Source of the DNA: Lachnoclostridium sp.
GTDB lineage: Bacteria; Bacillota; Clostridia; Lachnospirales; Lachnospiraceae
Length of the DNA: 18,656 bases
Assembly: GCA_003445895.1 (NCBI GenBank)
Contig: DMCD01000272.1
Location: 1 to 18,656, forward strand
Direction: 5' to 3'
Shown: one piece after another, positions 5,707-13,526 of the stretch
How the letters are laid out: every line of letters starts with the position of its first letter
Position numbering within the stretch: position 1 is the stretch's first letter
Notes under the pieces: model-generated
What the model was told of the DNA's origin: nothing
The model's input: the letters and a program-made list of their open reading frames with translations, nothing else
Databases searched by the model: none
Translations under genes and position numbers: made by a program

Positions 5707-6859
5707 CGGGATTTTTTATATAATTTTCGGCCAGCGGCCGTTCTACCTTCATCCTTGTGATCTCCACCAGACCAAGGGCTGTAATGTCCACAAGAACCGT
5801 TTTCACCGGGTCCTTCTGCAGTTCCTTCCGGAGATGGTCCATCAGGCGCTCACTGTCCCCCGGCCGCCGCATATTGATGAAGTCGATGAGAATAATTCCG
5901 GACAGATTCCGCAGCGTAAGCTGCCTGGCCGCTTCCTCCGCTGCCTCCATATTTACCTTCAGGATGGCCTCGTCCATCGCTTTCCGGCCGGAGTATTTCC
6001 CCGTATTCACATCAATCACCGTCAGCGCCTCCGTGGGCTCAATGACAAGATACCCGCCGGATTTCAGCCAGACCTTCGGCGAAAGGGCATCCCGGAGTGC
6101 CGTGTCCAGCCGGTAGAGAGAAGAAAGCGGCAGAGTTTCATCCTCATAGAAGGAAAATATCTCCTTCCGGTCCGGCGCCTCCTCCAGGAGGAAACGCACA
6201 ATATTCTCCCTGCAGTCCGCCCTGTTTGTCACAATGCGCTCCGTATCCCGGAGATTTCCCCGGATCAGCCGGATATATTCCGGTTCCGCCTCCCGAAGAA
6301 GGGTTCCCGCCCGGCGGGTCTTTGCCTTTTCCAGCACCTCCCGGGCCTTTCCTCGGAGGTATTCCAGCTCCCTTCGGATATCCTCCTCCGGAACAGACGA
6401 GGCCTCCGTACGGGCGATGACTCCGAAATCTTCATCCATCCATTCGGTGAGAACCTGAAGAAGTCTCTTTCTCTCTCCGTCGTCTGTTATTTTCGAGGAG
6501 ACCGCCCGGTTCTTTCTGCCGGATGTCAGTACCGTGAAGCGCCCCGCAAAGCTCAGATTGGAAGAAAGCACCGGTTCTTTGGTTTTGACCGCATCCCGCG
6601 CAACCTGCACCGCCAGCTCCTCCCCTTCCCGGAGATCTTCCCGATGGTTGTCCCGCAGGCTGAAATAGCCGGTTTTTCCCGGCGCAAACTCGATAAAGGC
6701 TGCCTCAATGCTGGGGACAATATGCTTAACCCTGCCGGTGTAGATATTGCCCACAAGAGAATTATCCGGAGGCTCCGGCAGAATCCTCGACACTCTGCCG
6801 TCATCGATCACTGCCGCGGTCAGGAGGCCGCGGCAGTCGGTAATCACAATCGTTTTCAT
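5681..6859 (-). CDS. rng: Ribonuclease E/G family endoribonuclease, short form
   Basis: A 392-aa member of the RNase E/G family, which cuts single-stranded RNA during rRNA maturation and mRNA decay. The S1-like RNA-binding domain is at about 36-120 (GNIYTGRVKHIVPSIEAAFIEF); the catalytic DNase I-like part carries the two metal-binding aspartates Asp283 (TVIDVNTG) and Asp326 (ILIDFINM). The protein ends right after ALGLVEITR and lacks the CPxC zinc-link and small domain found in E. coli RNase G (about 489 aa). ATG at 6859 shares one base with the upstream gene's TGA, implying coupling. The TIGR03960-DUF2344-RNase order recurs in Clostridia (family knowledge). Its 3' end overlaps the rplU promoter. 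Confidence 0.92.
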   Translation of the reverse strand: MKTIVITDCRGLLTAAVIDDGRVSRILPEPPDNSLVGNIYTGRVKHIVPSIEAAFIEFAPGKTGYFSLRDNHREDLREGEELAVQVARDAVKTKEPVLSSNLSFAGRFTVLTSGRKNRAVSSKITDDGERKRLLQVLTEWMDEDFGVIARTEASSVPEEDIRRELEYLRGKAREVLEKAKTRRAGTLLREAEPEYIRLIRGNLRDTERIVTNRADCRENIVRFLLEEAPDRKEIFSFYEDETLPLSSLYRLDTALRDALSPKVWLKSGGYLVIEPTEALTVIDVNTGKYSGRKAMDEAILKVNMEAAEEAARQLTLRNLSGIILIDFINMRRPGDSERLMDHLRKELQKDPVKTVLVDITALGLVEITRMKVERPLAENYIKNPVDNSGSSC

Positions 6860-7590
6860 CAGAATTCTGCTCCGTAATCTTCCAGGGAACGGAACCGGTG
6901 TTCCCCGTCCGTACCTTCATCGGCGTAGAGCTCCACCCGCTCCACCTGAATGGCCAGAGCCGGGTATTCCTGTCCTTCCGAGAGATAAAACGCATCCAGA
7001 ACCTGCTCGGGCTTGGCGTTGGCAGAGCTTCCCTGCGACAGTTTAAGAAACATGCCGCATCCACCGTCGTGCTCGGGAATGGATGCTTCGAAATAAGCCT
7101 CATAGACCAGGGGTCCCAGGTCCGTCTCCCGGTCTCCCTTCTTTGTGTGCTTCACATAAGGGATGGAGTCTCTTCTTGCAAATGCAGCCGCCCTCTCCCA
7201 GAATTCTCCGGGATTCTCCGGTTCTTTTCCTTCCTTGAACCAGACCCGGTAGTCCGCCGCAGCAGTGACGGACATGGCGTTTTTCGTGCCGTCGGGAAGA
7301 AGCCTGCAGCTGGTGACTGTAAGTCCCGGTACGCCGGCTGCATTCAGACGGCTGACCATGTCCTCTGAGCTTTCTGCCTCATGGACGTCGATGTCGCAGT
7401 ATTCTCCCAGGCTTAAATGCCCGACGCTCAGGGGAGATGCAAAGGACATAACCTGATGGGGGTTAAATCCCTCACTGTACCGGATGGGAATCCCCGCCCG
7501 GCGGATCAGCTTCTGGAAATAGCGCATGATGTCCAGATGCCCGATAAACCGGAGGTCTCCCTGCTTCCGGAATTTAATTCTCAGTTTCAA
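6859..7590 (-). CDS. DUF2344 / TIGR03936 radical SAM-linked protein
   Basis: A 243-aa protein of the TIGR03936 family, found beside or fused to TIGR03960 radical SAM enzymes; its biochemical role is unknown to me. The N-terminus shows the family block KLRIKFRKQGDLRFIGHLDIMRYF, then GIPIRYSEGFNPHQVMSFASPLSVG. I place the start at a TTG at 7590, because SD GGAGGAGG ends 8 nt before it; the GTG at 7599 lies within that SD. The gene overlaps the radical SAM gene by 17 nt and the RNase gene by 1 nt (TGATG), so the three are probably co-translated. The C-terminal half is poorly conserved by eye. Confidence 0.87.
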   Translation of the reverse strand: MKLRIKFRKQGDLRFIGHLDIMRYFQKLIRRAGIPIRYSEGFNPHQVMSFASPLSVGHLSLGEYCDIDVHEAESSEDMVSRLNAAGVPGLTVTSCRLLPDGTKNAMSVTAAADYRVWFKEGKEPENPGEFWERAAAFARRDSIPYVKHTKKGDRETDLGPLVYEAYFEASIPEHDGGCGMFLKLSQGSSANAKPEQVLDAFYLSEGQEYPALAIQVERVELYADEGTDGEHRFRSLEDYGAEF

Positions 7591-9442
7591 AGCAGACACC
7601 TCCTCCGAATTTTCTCACGCCGCAGCCGCTGCACATTTCCCGGCAGTTTTTGGTCACTTTGCCGGCTTTCGCATGCTCCCACTCCCGGATGAAGAACTGC
7701 TTGCTCACGCCGCAGTCGATGAAGTCCCAGGGAAGCACTTCCGTAACCTCCCGCTCCCGCTCGGTATAGAAGGACGGATCGATATGGGCTTCTGCAAAAG
7801 CCCGCATCCACCGGTCGTTGTCGAAGGTTTCATTCCAGGCATCATAGAGGGCTCCGTTCCGGTATGCCAGCTCCACAGCCTCTGCCACCTTCCGGTCTCC
7901 CCGGGCCAGAACGCCCTCCAGTACGGAGACGTCCGCCTCATGCCAGTTATAGCGAAGAGACTTCTTGTTGAGCATTTCCTTCATGCGGTGGTTTACAATA
8001 GCTGCCTTGCCCAGGAATTCATCCCGGTTGTTCATTCTTGCCCACTGGAAGGGCGTAAAGGGCTTCGGCACAAAGAAGGAGGTGCTGGCCGTCACCTGCA
8101 CCTTGCCGTGGCGGTCTTCCTTCGGCACGGTATCATAGTAGTTTTCCGCCACCCGCTCCGTCAGCTCCGCGATGCCCCGAATATCCTCTTCCGTCTCAAA
8201 GGGAAGTCCAAGCATGAAATACAGTTTGACCTTATTCCATCCGCCGCGGAATGCCATGGCCGAACCATTCATGATATCCTCTTCGGTCAGTCCCTTGTTA
8301 ATGACGTCGCGCATCCTTTGGGTTCCAGCCTCCGGTGCAAAGGTCAGGCTGCTTTTCCGCACGTCCTGCACCTTGCTCATGACATCCAGAGAGAAGGCGT
8401 CAATGCGGAGAGACGGGAGGGAGATATTGACGCCGCTCTTCCCGTACTTCTCAATCAGATAGTTCAAAAGCTTCTCCAGCCCGCGGTAGTCGCTGGTACT
8501 GAGGGAGCTGAGGGTGATCTCATCATATCCCGTGGAGGAAAGCAGGGCGTCCGCCAGCCGCATCAGCTCTTCCGGAGACCGCTCCCGGACCGGCCGGTAG
8601 ATCATCCCGGCCTGGCAGAACCGGCATCCGCGGATGCAGCCGCGCATGACTTCCAGGGTCACCCTGTCCTGGGTTGCCCGGATAAAGGGAACCACGGGCT
8701 TCTCCGGATACCAGGTCCGATCCATGTCCATCACCAGCTGGCGTTCCACCATCGCCGGCGCATGGGGATTGTTGGGCACCATCTCCAGGATCGTGCCGTC
8801 TTCCCGGTAGGAAACATCGTAAAAGGCGGGTACGTAGATTCCGGGAATCTCGGCGGCTGCCTCCAGGAAGTCCCTGCGGCTTCCGCCCTTTTTCCGGTTC
8901 TCCAGATAGGCGTCCAGCAGCTGGAAATACACCACCTCTCCCTCGCCGATATAGAACATATCGAAGAAGGGTGCGATGGGCTCCGGATTATAGCTGCAGG
9001 GTCCTCCGCCGATGACGATGGGGCAGTCCTCGCCCCGGTCTTCGGCATGCAGCGGAATGCCCGACAGATCAAGGATCTGCAGAATATTCGTATAGCACAT
9101 CTCATACTGCAGGGTTATGCCCAGAAAATCAAAGTCCTTAATGGGATCCTGGCTTTCCAGGGCAAACAGAGGAATGTTCTTTTTCCGCATGATGGCGTCC
9201 AGGTCCGTCCAGGGCGAATACACCCGCTCGCACCAGACGTCCTCTCTGCGGTTGAACATATCGTAAAGAATCTGTATTCCGAGGTGGGACATGCCGATCT
9301 CATAAACATCGGGAAAGCACATGGCAAACCGCACCTGTACCTTCGATTTGTCCTTGACGACACTGTTCAGTTCCCCGCCGATATAACGGGCCGGTTCGCT
9401 GACCGACAGCAGCACCTCGTCATCCAAAGCTAGTTTTCTCAT
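7574..9442 (-). CDS. TIGR03960 family B12-binding-type radical SAM protein
   Basis: A 622-aa radical SAM protein of the TIGR03960 family. Residues about 1-230 resemble the cobalamin-binding-like domain of such enzymes (FPDVYEIGMSHLGIQILY, VIGGGPCSYNPEP, FYIGEGE). The SAM/4Fe-4S core begins with CxxxCxxC at Cys269, Cys273 and Cys276 (MRGCIRGCRFCQAG). The C-terminus has Cys600, Cys604, Cys607 and Cys617, a possible second iron-sulfur or zinc site. The substrate is not established; constant linkage to DUF2344 and RNase E/G suggests an RNA-related job, which is inference. ATG at 9442 overlaps the recU stop by 4 nt (ATGA) and follows GAGGAG. Confidence 0.93.
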   Translation of the reverse strand: MRKLALDDEVLLSVSEPARYIGGELNSVVKDKSKVQVRFAMCFPDVYEIGMSHLGIQILYDMFNRREDVWCERVYSPWTDLDAIMRKKNIPLFALESQDPIKDFDFLGITLQYEMCYTNILQILDLSGIPLHAEDRGEDCPIVIGGGPCSYNPEPIAPFFDMFYIGEGEVVYFQLLDAYLENRKKGGSRRDFLEAAAEIPGIYVPAFYDVSYREDGTILEMVPNNPHAPAMVERQLVMDMDRTWYPEKPVVPFIRATQDRVTLEVMRGCIRGCRFCQAGMIYRPVRERSPEELMRLADALLSSTGYDEITLSSLSTSDYRGLEKLLNYLIEKYGKSGVNISLPSLRIDAFSLDVMSKVQDVRKSSLTFAPEAGTQRMRDVINKGLTEEDIMNGSAMAFRGGWNKVKLYFMLGLPFETEEDIRGIAELTERVAENYYDTVPKEDRHGKVQVTASTSFFVPKPFTPFQWARMNNRDEFLGKAAIVNHRMKEMLNKKSLRYNWHEADVSVLEGVLARGDRKVAEAVELAYRNGALYDAWNETFDNDRWMRAFAEAHIDPSFYTEREREVTEVLPWDFIDCGVSKQFFIREWEHAKAGKVTKNCREMCSGCGVRKFGGGVCFETEN

Positions 9443-9990
9443 TCGTTCTCCTCATCCCGTTCTTCCAGGTCCTCTGCGAGGGGTTCCAGATAGTGGACCA
9501 GCATCTCGCGGACACTCCGGATCCGGCGTTTGTCGCTTCTGTCCAGTTCCTCGTAGGTAAAGCTCTTCCTGCCGCCCTGTTCCATGCGATTCCACCAGAT
9601 TTCCATATCCCGGTAGGGCACATAGTAGATTTCATCCCGCTGGGTGTAATACACGACAAAGAACGCCACGCCGCCCTGCTCCTCAAAAGCCTTCATAAAA
9701 GCCATCTGGTGGGCGTGGACGTTCTGCAGCGGAAAGGTATCTGCCGCGCATTCCTTCGCATCAAAGCAGACGGCTACGCCCTGGATGACGCCGATATAGT
9801 CCACGGTACTCTTCTGGTCAAAATAGGCCAGCGTAATGTGATGCGTCGCCTTGTCGATATTGATGGGCGTAATCGGTGTCGGCACCTTCTGGATCAGCCC
9901 CAGATGCCGTTCCCGGTAGCATTCATTTGTATGATTGATCAGGTCCTCCAGCGTGGAACCGCGGAGACCTCTCCCATTCCAGGTACCCAA
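9439..9990 (-). CDS. recU: RecU, Holliday junction resolvase
   Basis: A 183-aa RecU, the Firmicutes resolvase that cuts four-way junctions made during recombinational repair and modulates RecA. Family blocks: RGSTLEDLINHTNECY near the start (Glu15), IQKVPTPI, the active-site pair STVDY (Asp64) and VCFDAKE (Asp77, Lys79), FPLQNVHAHQ, and the GGVAFFVVYY strand. The start is TTG at 9990: AGGAGG ends 6 nt upstream, and the nearby ATG is in another frame. The gene lies 16 nt after the pseudouridine synthase and overlaps the radical SAM gene by 4 nt. In bacilli recU usually sits beside a class A penicillin-binding protein gene; that neighbour is absent here. Confidence 0.88.
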   Translation of the reverse strand: MGTWNGRGLRGSTLEDLINHTNECYRERHLGLIQKVPTPITPINIDKATHHITLAYFDQKSTVDYIGVIQGVAVCFDAKECAADTFPLQNVHAHQMAFMKAFEEQGGVAFFVVYYTQRDEIYYVPYRDMEIWWNRMEQGGRKSFTYEELDRSDKRRIRSVREMLVHYLEPLAEDLEERDEENE

Positions 9991-10006
9991 GCATATCCTC
10001 CTGCTC

Positions 10007-11008
10007 TTACCCTATCAGATACTTTACCGCTCTCCGGAAAAGCTCCGGTTCCTCTGCAGTAAACACCTTTCCTCCAAGCCTCCCCAGCGGTTCCTGCACC
10101 TCATACGGCATCTCCAGCCGCGCCGCATGCAGCAGCTGGTAGGAAATCCCCAGCTCACGCCGAAGCGTCTCATTCCATGCCCGGTTTCCGTATTTGAAAT
10201 CACCGGCCACAGGATGGCCGGCGGATGCCAGATGGGCGCGGATCTGATGGGTCTTTCCCGTCACCAGCCGGACCTCCAGAAGCGTTGCCTTATCGCTCTT
10301 TGCCAGCGGACGGTACTCCGTGATGATTCTCTCATCCCGGGGATCCTGCTTCTCCGGGAAGACGGAAACCCGGTTGGCAGCCGCATCCTTTCGCAGATAC
10401 CCGTCAAGCCGCATTCCATGGCCGATACGACCGCGCACAATGGTCCGGTAGAACTTTCCCACCTTCCGGGTGCGGATAAGCTCCGACATGGTCTGCAGAC
10501 CGGGCAGACTCTTGCCGGCAATCAAGAGTCCGCTGGTATTCCGGTCCAGGCGGTTGCAGATTCCGGGACGGAATGCCCTGAGATCCTCTGTGGTCAGCTG
10601 TCCGCTCTCCTTAAGATACCGAAGAAGCAGTTCATTCAGGGATATATCTCCGGCCTCCGCCTTCTGGGAAAGAAGTCCTGCCGGTTTGTTGAACAGAATA
10701 ATATCCGCATCCTCGTAGACAATCTCCGGGATGGGCTGCGCATCTTCCTTCCTGCCAGGGGCTTCATCTGCCCCCGACTCTTCCCCGGTGCCGGAAAACC
10801 GGGTGATGGTCTCGTCGGAAAGAAACAGCTTTATCTCGTCGCCGACGGCCAGAATCTCCGACCCGTCGCACTTTTTTCCGTTTCTTGTAATATTCTTTTT
10901 CCGGAGCATCTTGTAGATAAAGCCGCGTCCCGCTTCCTTCAGGTATTTCGAAAGAAACTTGTCCATACGCTGACCGGCTTCATTGGCCCCTATGGTTATA
11001 CTCTGCAT
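10007..11008 (-). CDS. RluA-family pseudouridine synthase with S4 domain (RluC/RluD-like)
   Basis: A 333-aa protein that should convert uridine to pseudouridine in rRNA, most likely 23S. An S4 RNA-binding domain is at about residues 12-62 (RMDKFLSKYLKEAGRGFIYKMLRKKNI), followed by a variable acidic linker (about 65-95) and the RluA catalytic domain. The catalytic Asp155 is in CNRLDRNTSGL; the usual His before RLDR is Asn here, a substitution also seen in clostridial relatives. Other conserved blocks are FNKPAGLLSQ, RTIVRG, VTGKTHQIRAH and GDFKYG. The target uridine cannot be told from sequence. ATG at 11008 follows GAGG; the gap to the upstream gene is 7 nt. Confidence 0.93.
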   Translation of the reverse strand: MQSITIGANEAGQRMDKFLSKYLKEAGRGFIYKMLRKKNITRNGKKCDGSEILAVGDEIKLFLSDETITRFSGTGEESGADEAPGRKEDAQPIPEIVYEDADIILFNKPAGLLSQKAEAGDISLNELLLRYLKESGQLTTEDLRAFRPGICNRLDRNTSGLLIAGKSLPGLQTMSELIRTRKVGKFYRTIVRGRIGHGMRLDGYLRKDAAANRVSVFPEKQDPRDERIITEYRPLAKSDKATLLEVRLVTGKTHQIRAHLASAGHPVAGDFKYGNRAWNETLRRELGISYQLLHAARLEMPYEVQEPLGRLGGKVFTAEEPELFRRAVKYLIG

Positions 11009-11015
11009 ATCTGCC

Positions 11016-11585
11016 TCACATGGACATCTTCTTCAGCGTCTCTGCCGCATAATCCATGCTGCCGTCGTCCTCATATTCCGAAGCCGGCTTCAGACTCTCC
11101 ATCCTCTTTTCGAAGGTCTTCCAGTCCGAAATGATATGCAGATTACCGTCCAGGCGCATGGCCTCCAGGGTCCGGTTCAGCTCCGCTTCCGAGGCTTTGA
11201 CATTCACCTTCGGATTGATGTTGTAGGCATAGATTCCGGTCGGATGAATCGCCAGAACATCGACGGGAATCACGGAGGTGGTCGTGGTCAGCACCATATC
11301 ATAAAGAATAAGGGCCTTTTCCTCATAGGGCTTCACCTTCTCATAGAAGGCCCTGTCCGGTGTTTTAAACTTCCACACCGCCGCCAGCGGCGTGGCGAGA
11401 TTGGCCAGCGGGATTGCGATAAGAACGGCACAGATGATGCTGAGAATGTTCAGTATTCGGTTTGCCGTCGTAAACCGGATAATCATAAGGATGCCGATGG
11501 CACAGGCCATAAGGCCGATCCAGAAGAGTCTTTTCCGTTTGAAGTAATCCCGGTATCCGTAGACACCCTGTTCTTTCTTTTTCAC
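11016..11585 (-). CDS. Unknown two-TM membrane protein
   Basis: I do not recognise this 189-aa protein with confidence. A short basic N-terminus (KKKEQGVYGYRDYFKRKRL) precedes two hydrophobic segments at about 20-37 and 43-63, making a hairpin with a very short loop (FTTANR). The remaining 125 residues are soluble and probably cytosolic: YEEKALILYDMVLT, then IPVDVLAIHPTGIYAYNI, then a helix, ending in an acidic patch and KKMSM. The VDVLAIHPTGIY stretch vaguely recalls the start of a NERD nuclease fold, but the acidic/Lys catalytic residues that should follow are absent. Start GTG at 11585 has SD AAAGGA at 6 nt and overlaps the HAD stop by 4 nt (GTGA). Operon position suggests co-expression with RNA and DNA repair genes. 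Confidence 0.8.
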   Translation of the reverse strand: MKKKEQGVYGYRDYFKRKRLFWIGLMACAIGILMIIRFTTANRILNILSIICAVLIAIPLANLATPLAAVWKFKTPDRAFYEKVKPYEEKALILYDMVLTTTTSVIPVDVLAIHPTGIYAYNINPKVNVKASEAELNRTLEAMRLDGNLHIISDWKTFEKRMESLKPASEYEDDGSMDYAAETLKKMSM

Positions 11586-12259
11586 AGCCGTTCCTTTCCC
11601 CACTGCGGCATAAACCGCAGAAGCTCGCGGAAATCCCGCGCATAATAGTCCGCCATGGAGCGAATCTGCGGGCGGAATTCCTCCGCTGCGTCATCCTCGA
11701 TGGCACACACCTTCATTCCCGCAGCCTTTCCGGCGGCAATCCCGGCCGGCACATCCTCAAAGACCAGGCACTCCTCGGGCCGAAGACCCAGAAGCTCTGC
11801 CGTATGAAGGTATATATCGGGAGCGGGTTTTCCGGCACCCACATCGCATCCGGTAACCAGCACATCGATATACCGGTCAAGGGCCAGGGATTCATTGAGC
11901 CCCTCCACAATCTCCCGGCCGTTGCTGGTGGCGATCCCCGTCTTCATGCCCGCCTTCCGGGCCTCCTTCAGGAATTCCTCCGCCGCCGGTTTGAAGGGAA
12001 CTTCCTTCCGGTACTTTTCGATGGACATCTCCGTCCAGATCCGCTTAATCTCTTCCAGACCCATATTCAGCCGGAACCGATCCTTGAAGTACACCGCCGT
12101 CTCGGAAAAGCTCATCCCCTGTATGATTTCCTGCAGATCCCCGGGAAGGGCAAGTCCCAGGCCTCCGAGAAAATCGATGTCTATCTGCTTCCACATCCAC
12201 ATGGAATCCACCAGAGTTCCGTCCAGATCAAACAGAAGCCCACGAATTCCGTTCAGCAT
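11582..12259 (-). CDS. HAD-superfamily phosphatase, subfamily IA (beta-phosphoglucomutase-like)
   Basis: A 225-aa HAD hydrolase. Motif I is DLDGTLVDS with nucleophile Asp11 and acid/base Asp13; motif II Ser112 (IATSNG); motif III Lys144 (GAGKPAPD); motif IV Glu168-Asp169 (VFEDVPAG). The helical cap between motifs I and II (about 17-85) marks a C1-cap enzyme of the phosphatase/phosphoglucomutase group. The substrate cannot be named: a small phosphorylated sugar or nucleotide is likely. Start ATG at 12259 has SD GGAGG at 8 nt; an earlier in-frame ATG at 12310 would add 17 hydrophilic residues before the fold and lacks this SD. First gene of the tightly packed run, but no promoter is apparent in the 84 nt upstream. 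Confidence 0.93.
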   Translation of the reverse strand: MLNGIRGLLFDLDGTLVDSMWMWKQIDIDFLGGLGLALPGDLQEIIQGMSFSETAVYFKDRFRLNMGLEEIKRIWTEMSIEKYRKEVPFKPAAEEFLKEARKAGMKTGIATSNGREIVEGLNESLALDRYIDVLVTGCDVGAGKPAPDIYLHTAELLGLRPEECLVFEDVPAGIAAGKAAGMKVCAIEDDAAEEFRPQIRSMADYYARDFRELLRFMPQWGKERL

Positions 12260-12343
12260 AGGTTCTTCCTCCGACTGTTCTTTCTGTCCGTCGAATGGCC
12301 GTCCCTGCACACGCGGCGGCCGCTCTCCGGCTCATCGCACAAT

Positions 12344-12375
12344 AGGCTGCCGCAAACAGACCGTTGCGGCAGCCT
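12344..12375 (-). terminator. Intrinsic terminator-like hairpin after the coiled-coil gene
   Basis: A perfect 12-bp stem AGGCTGCCGCAA/TTGCGGCAGCCT closes an 8-nt loop, starting 30 nt after the stop of the coiled-coil gene. The minus-strand tail is only TATTGTG, so termination may be incomplete. That would allow read-through into the HAD gene, for which I see no promoter. Confidence 0.7.
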
Positions 12376-12405
12376 TCAGTTATCCTGTCTTCAGTTGGGA
12401 ACAGA

Positions 12406-13032
12406 TTATTCTTCCGGAACCTCCGGTTCCTCTTCTGCCGGCTCTTCCTGCTGTACCACGATGCTTCCGGAAAGCTCCTGCCGGTTGGCAGAAACGATCT
12501 CATAGCTGGACTGCATGGAACTGCGGAAGGAGTCGAAGCGGCCCTGTGCGTCATCAAGAGTATGGCGCACGATGGTCTGCAGGCTTGCGAGCATGTCATC
12601 CGTATACTTGATGGAGCTCTGACGGATGCCGTTGGCTTCGTTGACGGCGTTGTCAACAATCTGCTGTGCCTGGGTATTCGCCTGCTCAATCACCTGATTG
12701 GCCTGCTCATAGGCGCGCTGCATGATCTCATGCTCGTTCACCATCTCGTTGGTCTGCTCCTCAGCCTGGGCGATCATGGTATCTACCTGGCTGTGGGCTT
12801 CCTTCATGGTCTTATCCGCTTCCGCATGGGCTTCCGCGAGAATCGCATCCTGATTGCTGATGATCTTCTGGTACTGCTTTACTTCCTCCGGAATGCGCAT
12901 GCGGAGCTCTACCAGGAGTTCTTCAATCTCTTCTTTATTGACAACAATCCGGGAGTTGGAAAACGGCTGCGGCTTGCAGCTGGCAATGTAATCTTCAATC
13001 TCTGTAATAATCTGTTCAATCTTACTGCTCAT
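12406..13032 (-). CDS. Coiled-coil protein, DivIVA/ATP-synthase-stalk-like, unknown role
   Basis: A 208-aa protein that is mostly coiled coil at about residues 45-150 (Ala/Glu/Gln-rich heptads such as EAHAEADKTMKEAHSQVDT and YEQANQVIEQANTQAQQ), followed by a helix and a highly acidic tail (PAEEEPEVPEE). No signal peptide or TM segment is visible. It is usually annotated vaguely as an ATPase or hypothetical in clostridia; I see no Walker motif, so that label is unsupported. The N-terminal 40 residues (KIEQIITEIEDYI, NKEEIEELLVELRMRIPEEV) resemble the start of DivIVA/SepF-partner-like scaffolds. Gene order rsmD-coaD-this gene is conserved in the group (recollection). ATG at 13032 follows GGAG; gap to coaD 5 nt. 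Confidence 0.85.
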   Translation of the reverse strand: MSSKIEQIITEIEDYIASCKPQPFSNSRIVVNKEEIEELLVELRMRIPEEVKQYQKIISNQDAILAEAHAEADKTMKEAHSQVDTMIAQAEEQTNEMVNEHEIMQRAYEQANQVIEQANTQAQQIVDNAVNEANGIRQSSIKYTDDMLASLQTIVRHTLDDAQGRFDSFRSSMQSSYEIVSANRQELSGSIVVQQEEPAEEEPEVPEE

Positions 13033-13037
13033 AATAC

Positions 13038-13526
13038 CTATCTCCTCTGTTCAGCGAGTTTCTCTGTGACAATCTCTGCGATTCTGGGATTCAGAAACTC
13101 TGAGATATCTCCGCCGTATCGGGCGACTTCCTTCACCATACTTGAACTCAGGTACGCGTACTTAAGATTTGTAGTCAGAAACAGGGTGTCAATCTCAGGC
13201 GCAATCACTCGATTCATCTGCGCCATCTGCAGTTCGTATTCAAAGTCGGTCACGGCGCGAAGACCTCTGACGATGACGTCCGCGCTCTGCTGTCTTGCAA
13301 AGTCCACCAGGAGTCCGTCAAAAGATAATACCGTGACGTTCGGAAGTTCTGCTGTCACATACCGAAGCATCTCAACGCGCTCGTCTGTCGTAAACAGCGG
13401 TGTTTTCGCGCTGTTGCAGAGTACGCCCACTATCACGCGGTCAAAGATCCTGGATGAACGCTCTATAATGTCATAATGTCCGAGTGTCACCGGATCAAAA
13501 CTTCCGGGATAAATTGCCGTATTCAT
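13038..13526 (-). CDS. coaD: CoaD, phosphopantetheine adenylyltransferase
   Basis: A 162-aa cytosolic enzyme adding AMP from ATP to 4'-phosphopantetheine, the penultimate step of coenzyme A synthesis. Motifs: [12 protein letters not shown] at 6-17 with catalytic His17, Lys41 for substrate binding, [12 protein letters not shown] with Arg90, and the ATP-binding SSSMVKE at 127-133. Length is standard. The ATG at 13526 overlaps the rsmD stop by 4 nt (ATGA), so the pair is probably translationally coupled; rsmD-coaD adjacency is very widespread in bacteria. Confidence 0.98.
   Translation of the reverse strand: MNTAIYPGSFDPVTLGHYDIIERSSRIFDRVIVGVLCNSAKTPLFTTDERVEMLRYVTAELPNVTVLSFDGLLVDFARQQSADVIVRGLRAVTDFEYELQMAQMNRVIAPEIDTLFLTTNLKYAYLSSSMVKEVARYGGDISEFLNPRIAEIVTEKLAEQRR

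Noticed and set aside
5834..6877. 347-codon plus-strand open frame
   Set aside because: Antisense shadow of the RNase E/G gene, with no coding signature or SD.
7526..9433. 635-codon plus-strand open frame
   Set aside because: Exactly mirrors the TIGR03960 radical SAM gene, whose CxxxCxxC and domain order are clear. The antisense frame has no family features.
12406..13032. ATPase annotation for the coiled-coil protein
   Set aside because: No Walker A, Walker B or other nucleotide-binding motif is present.
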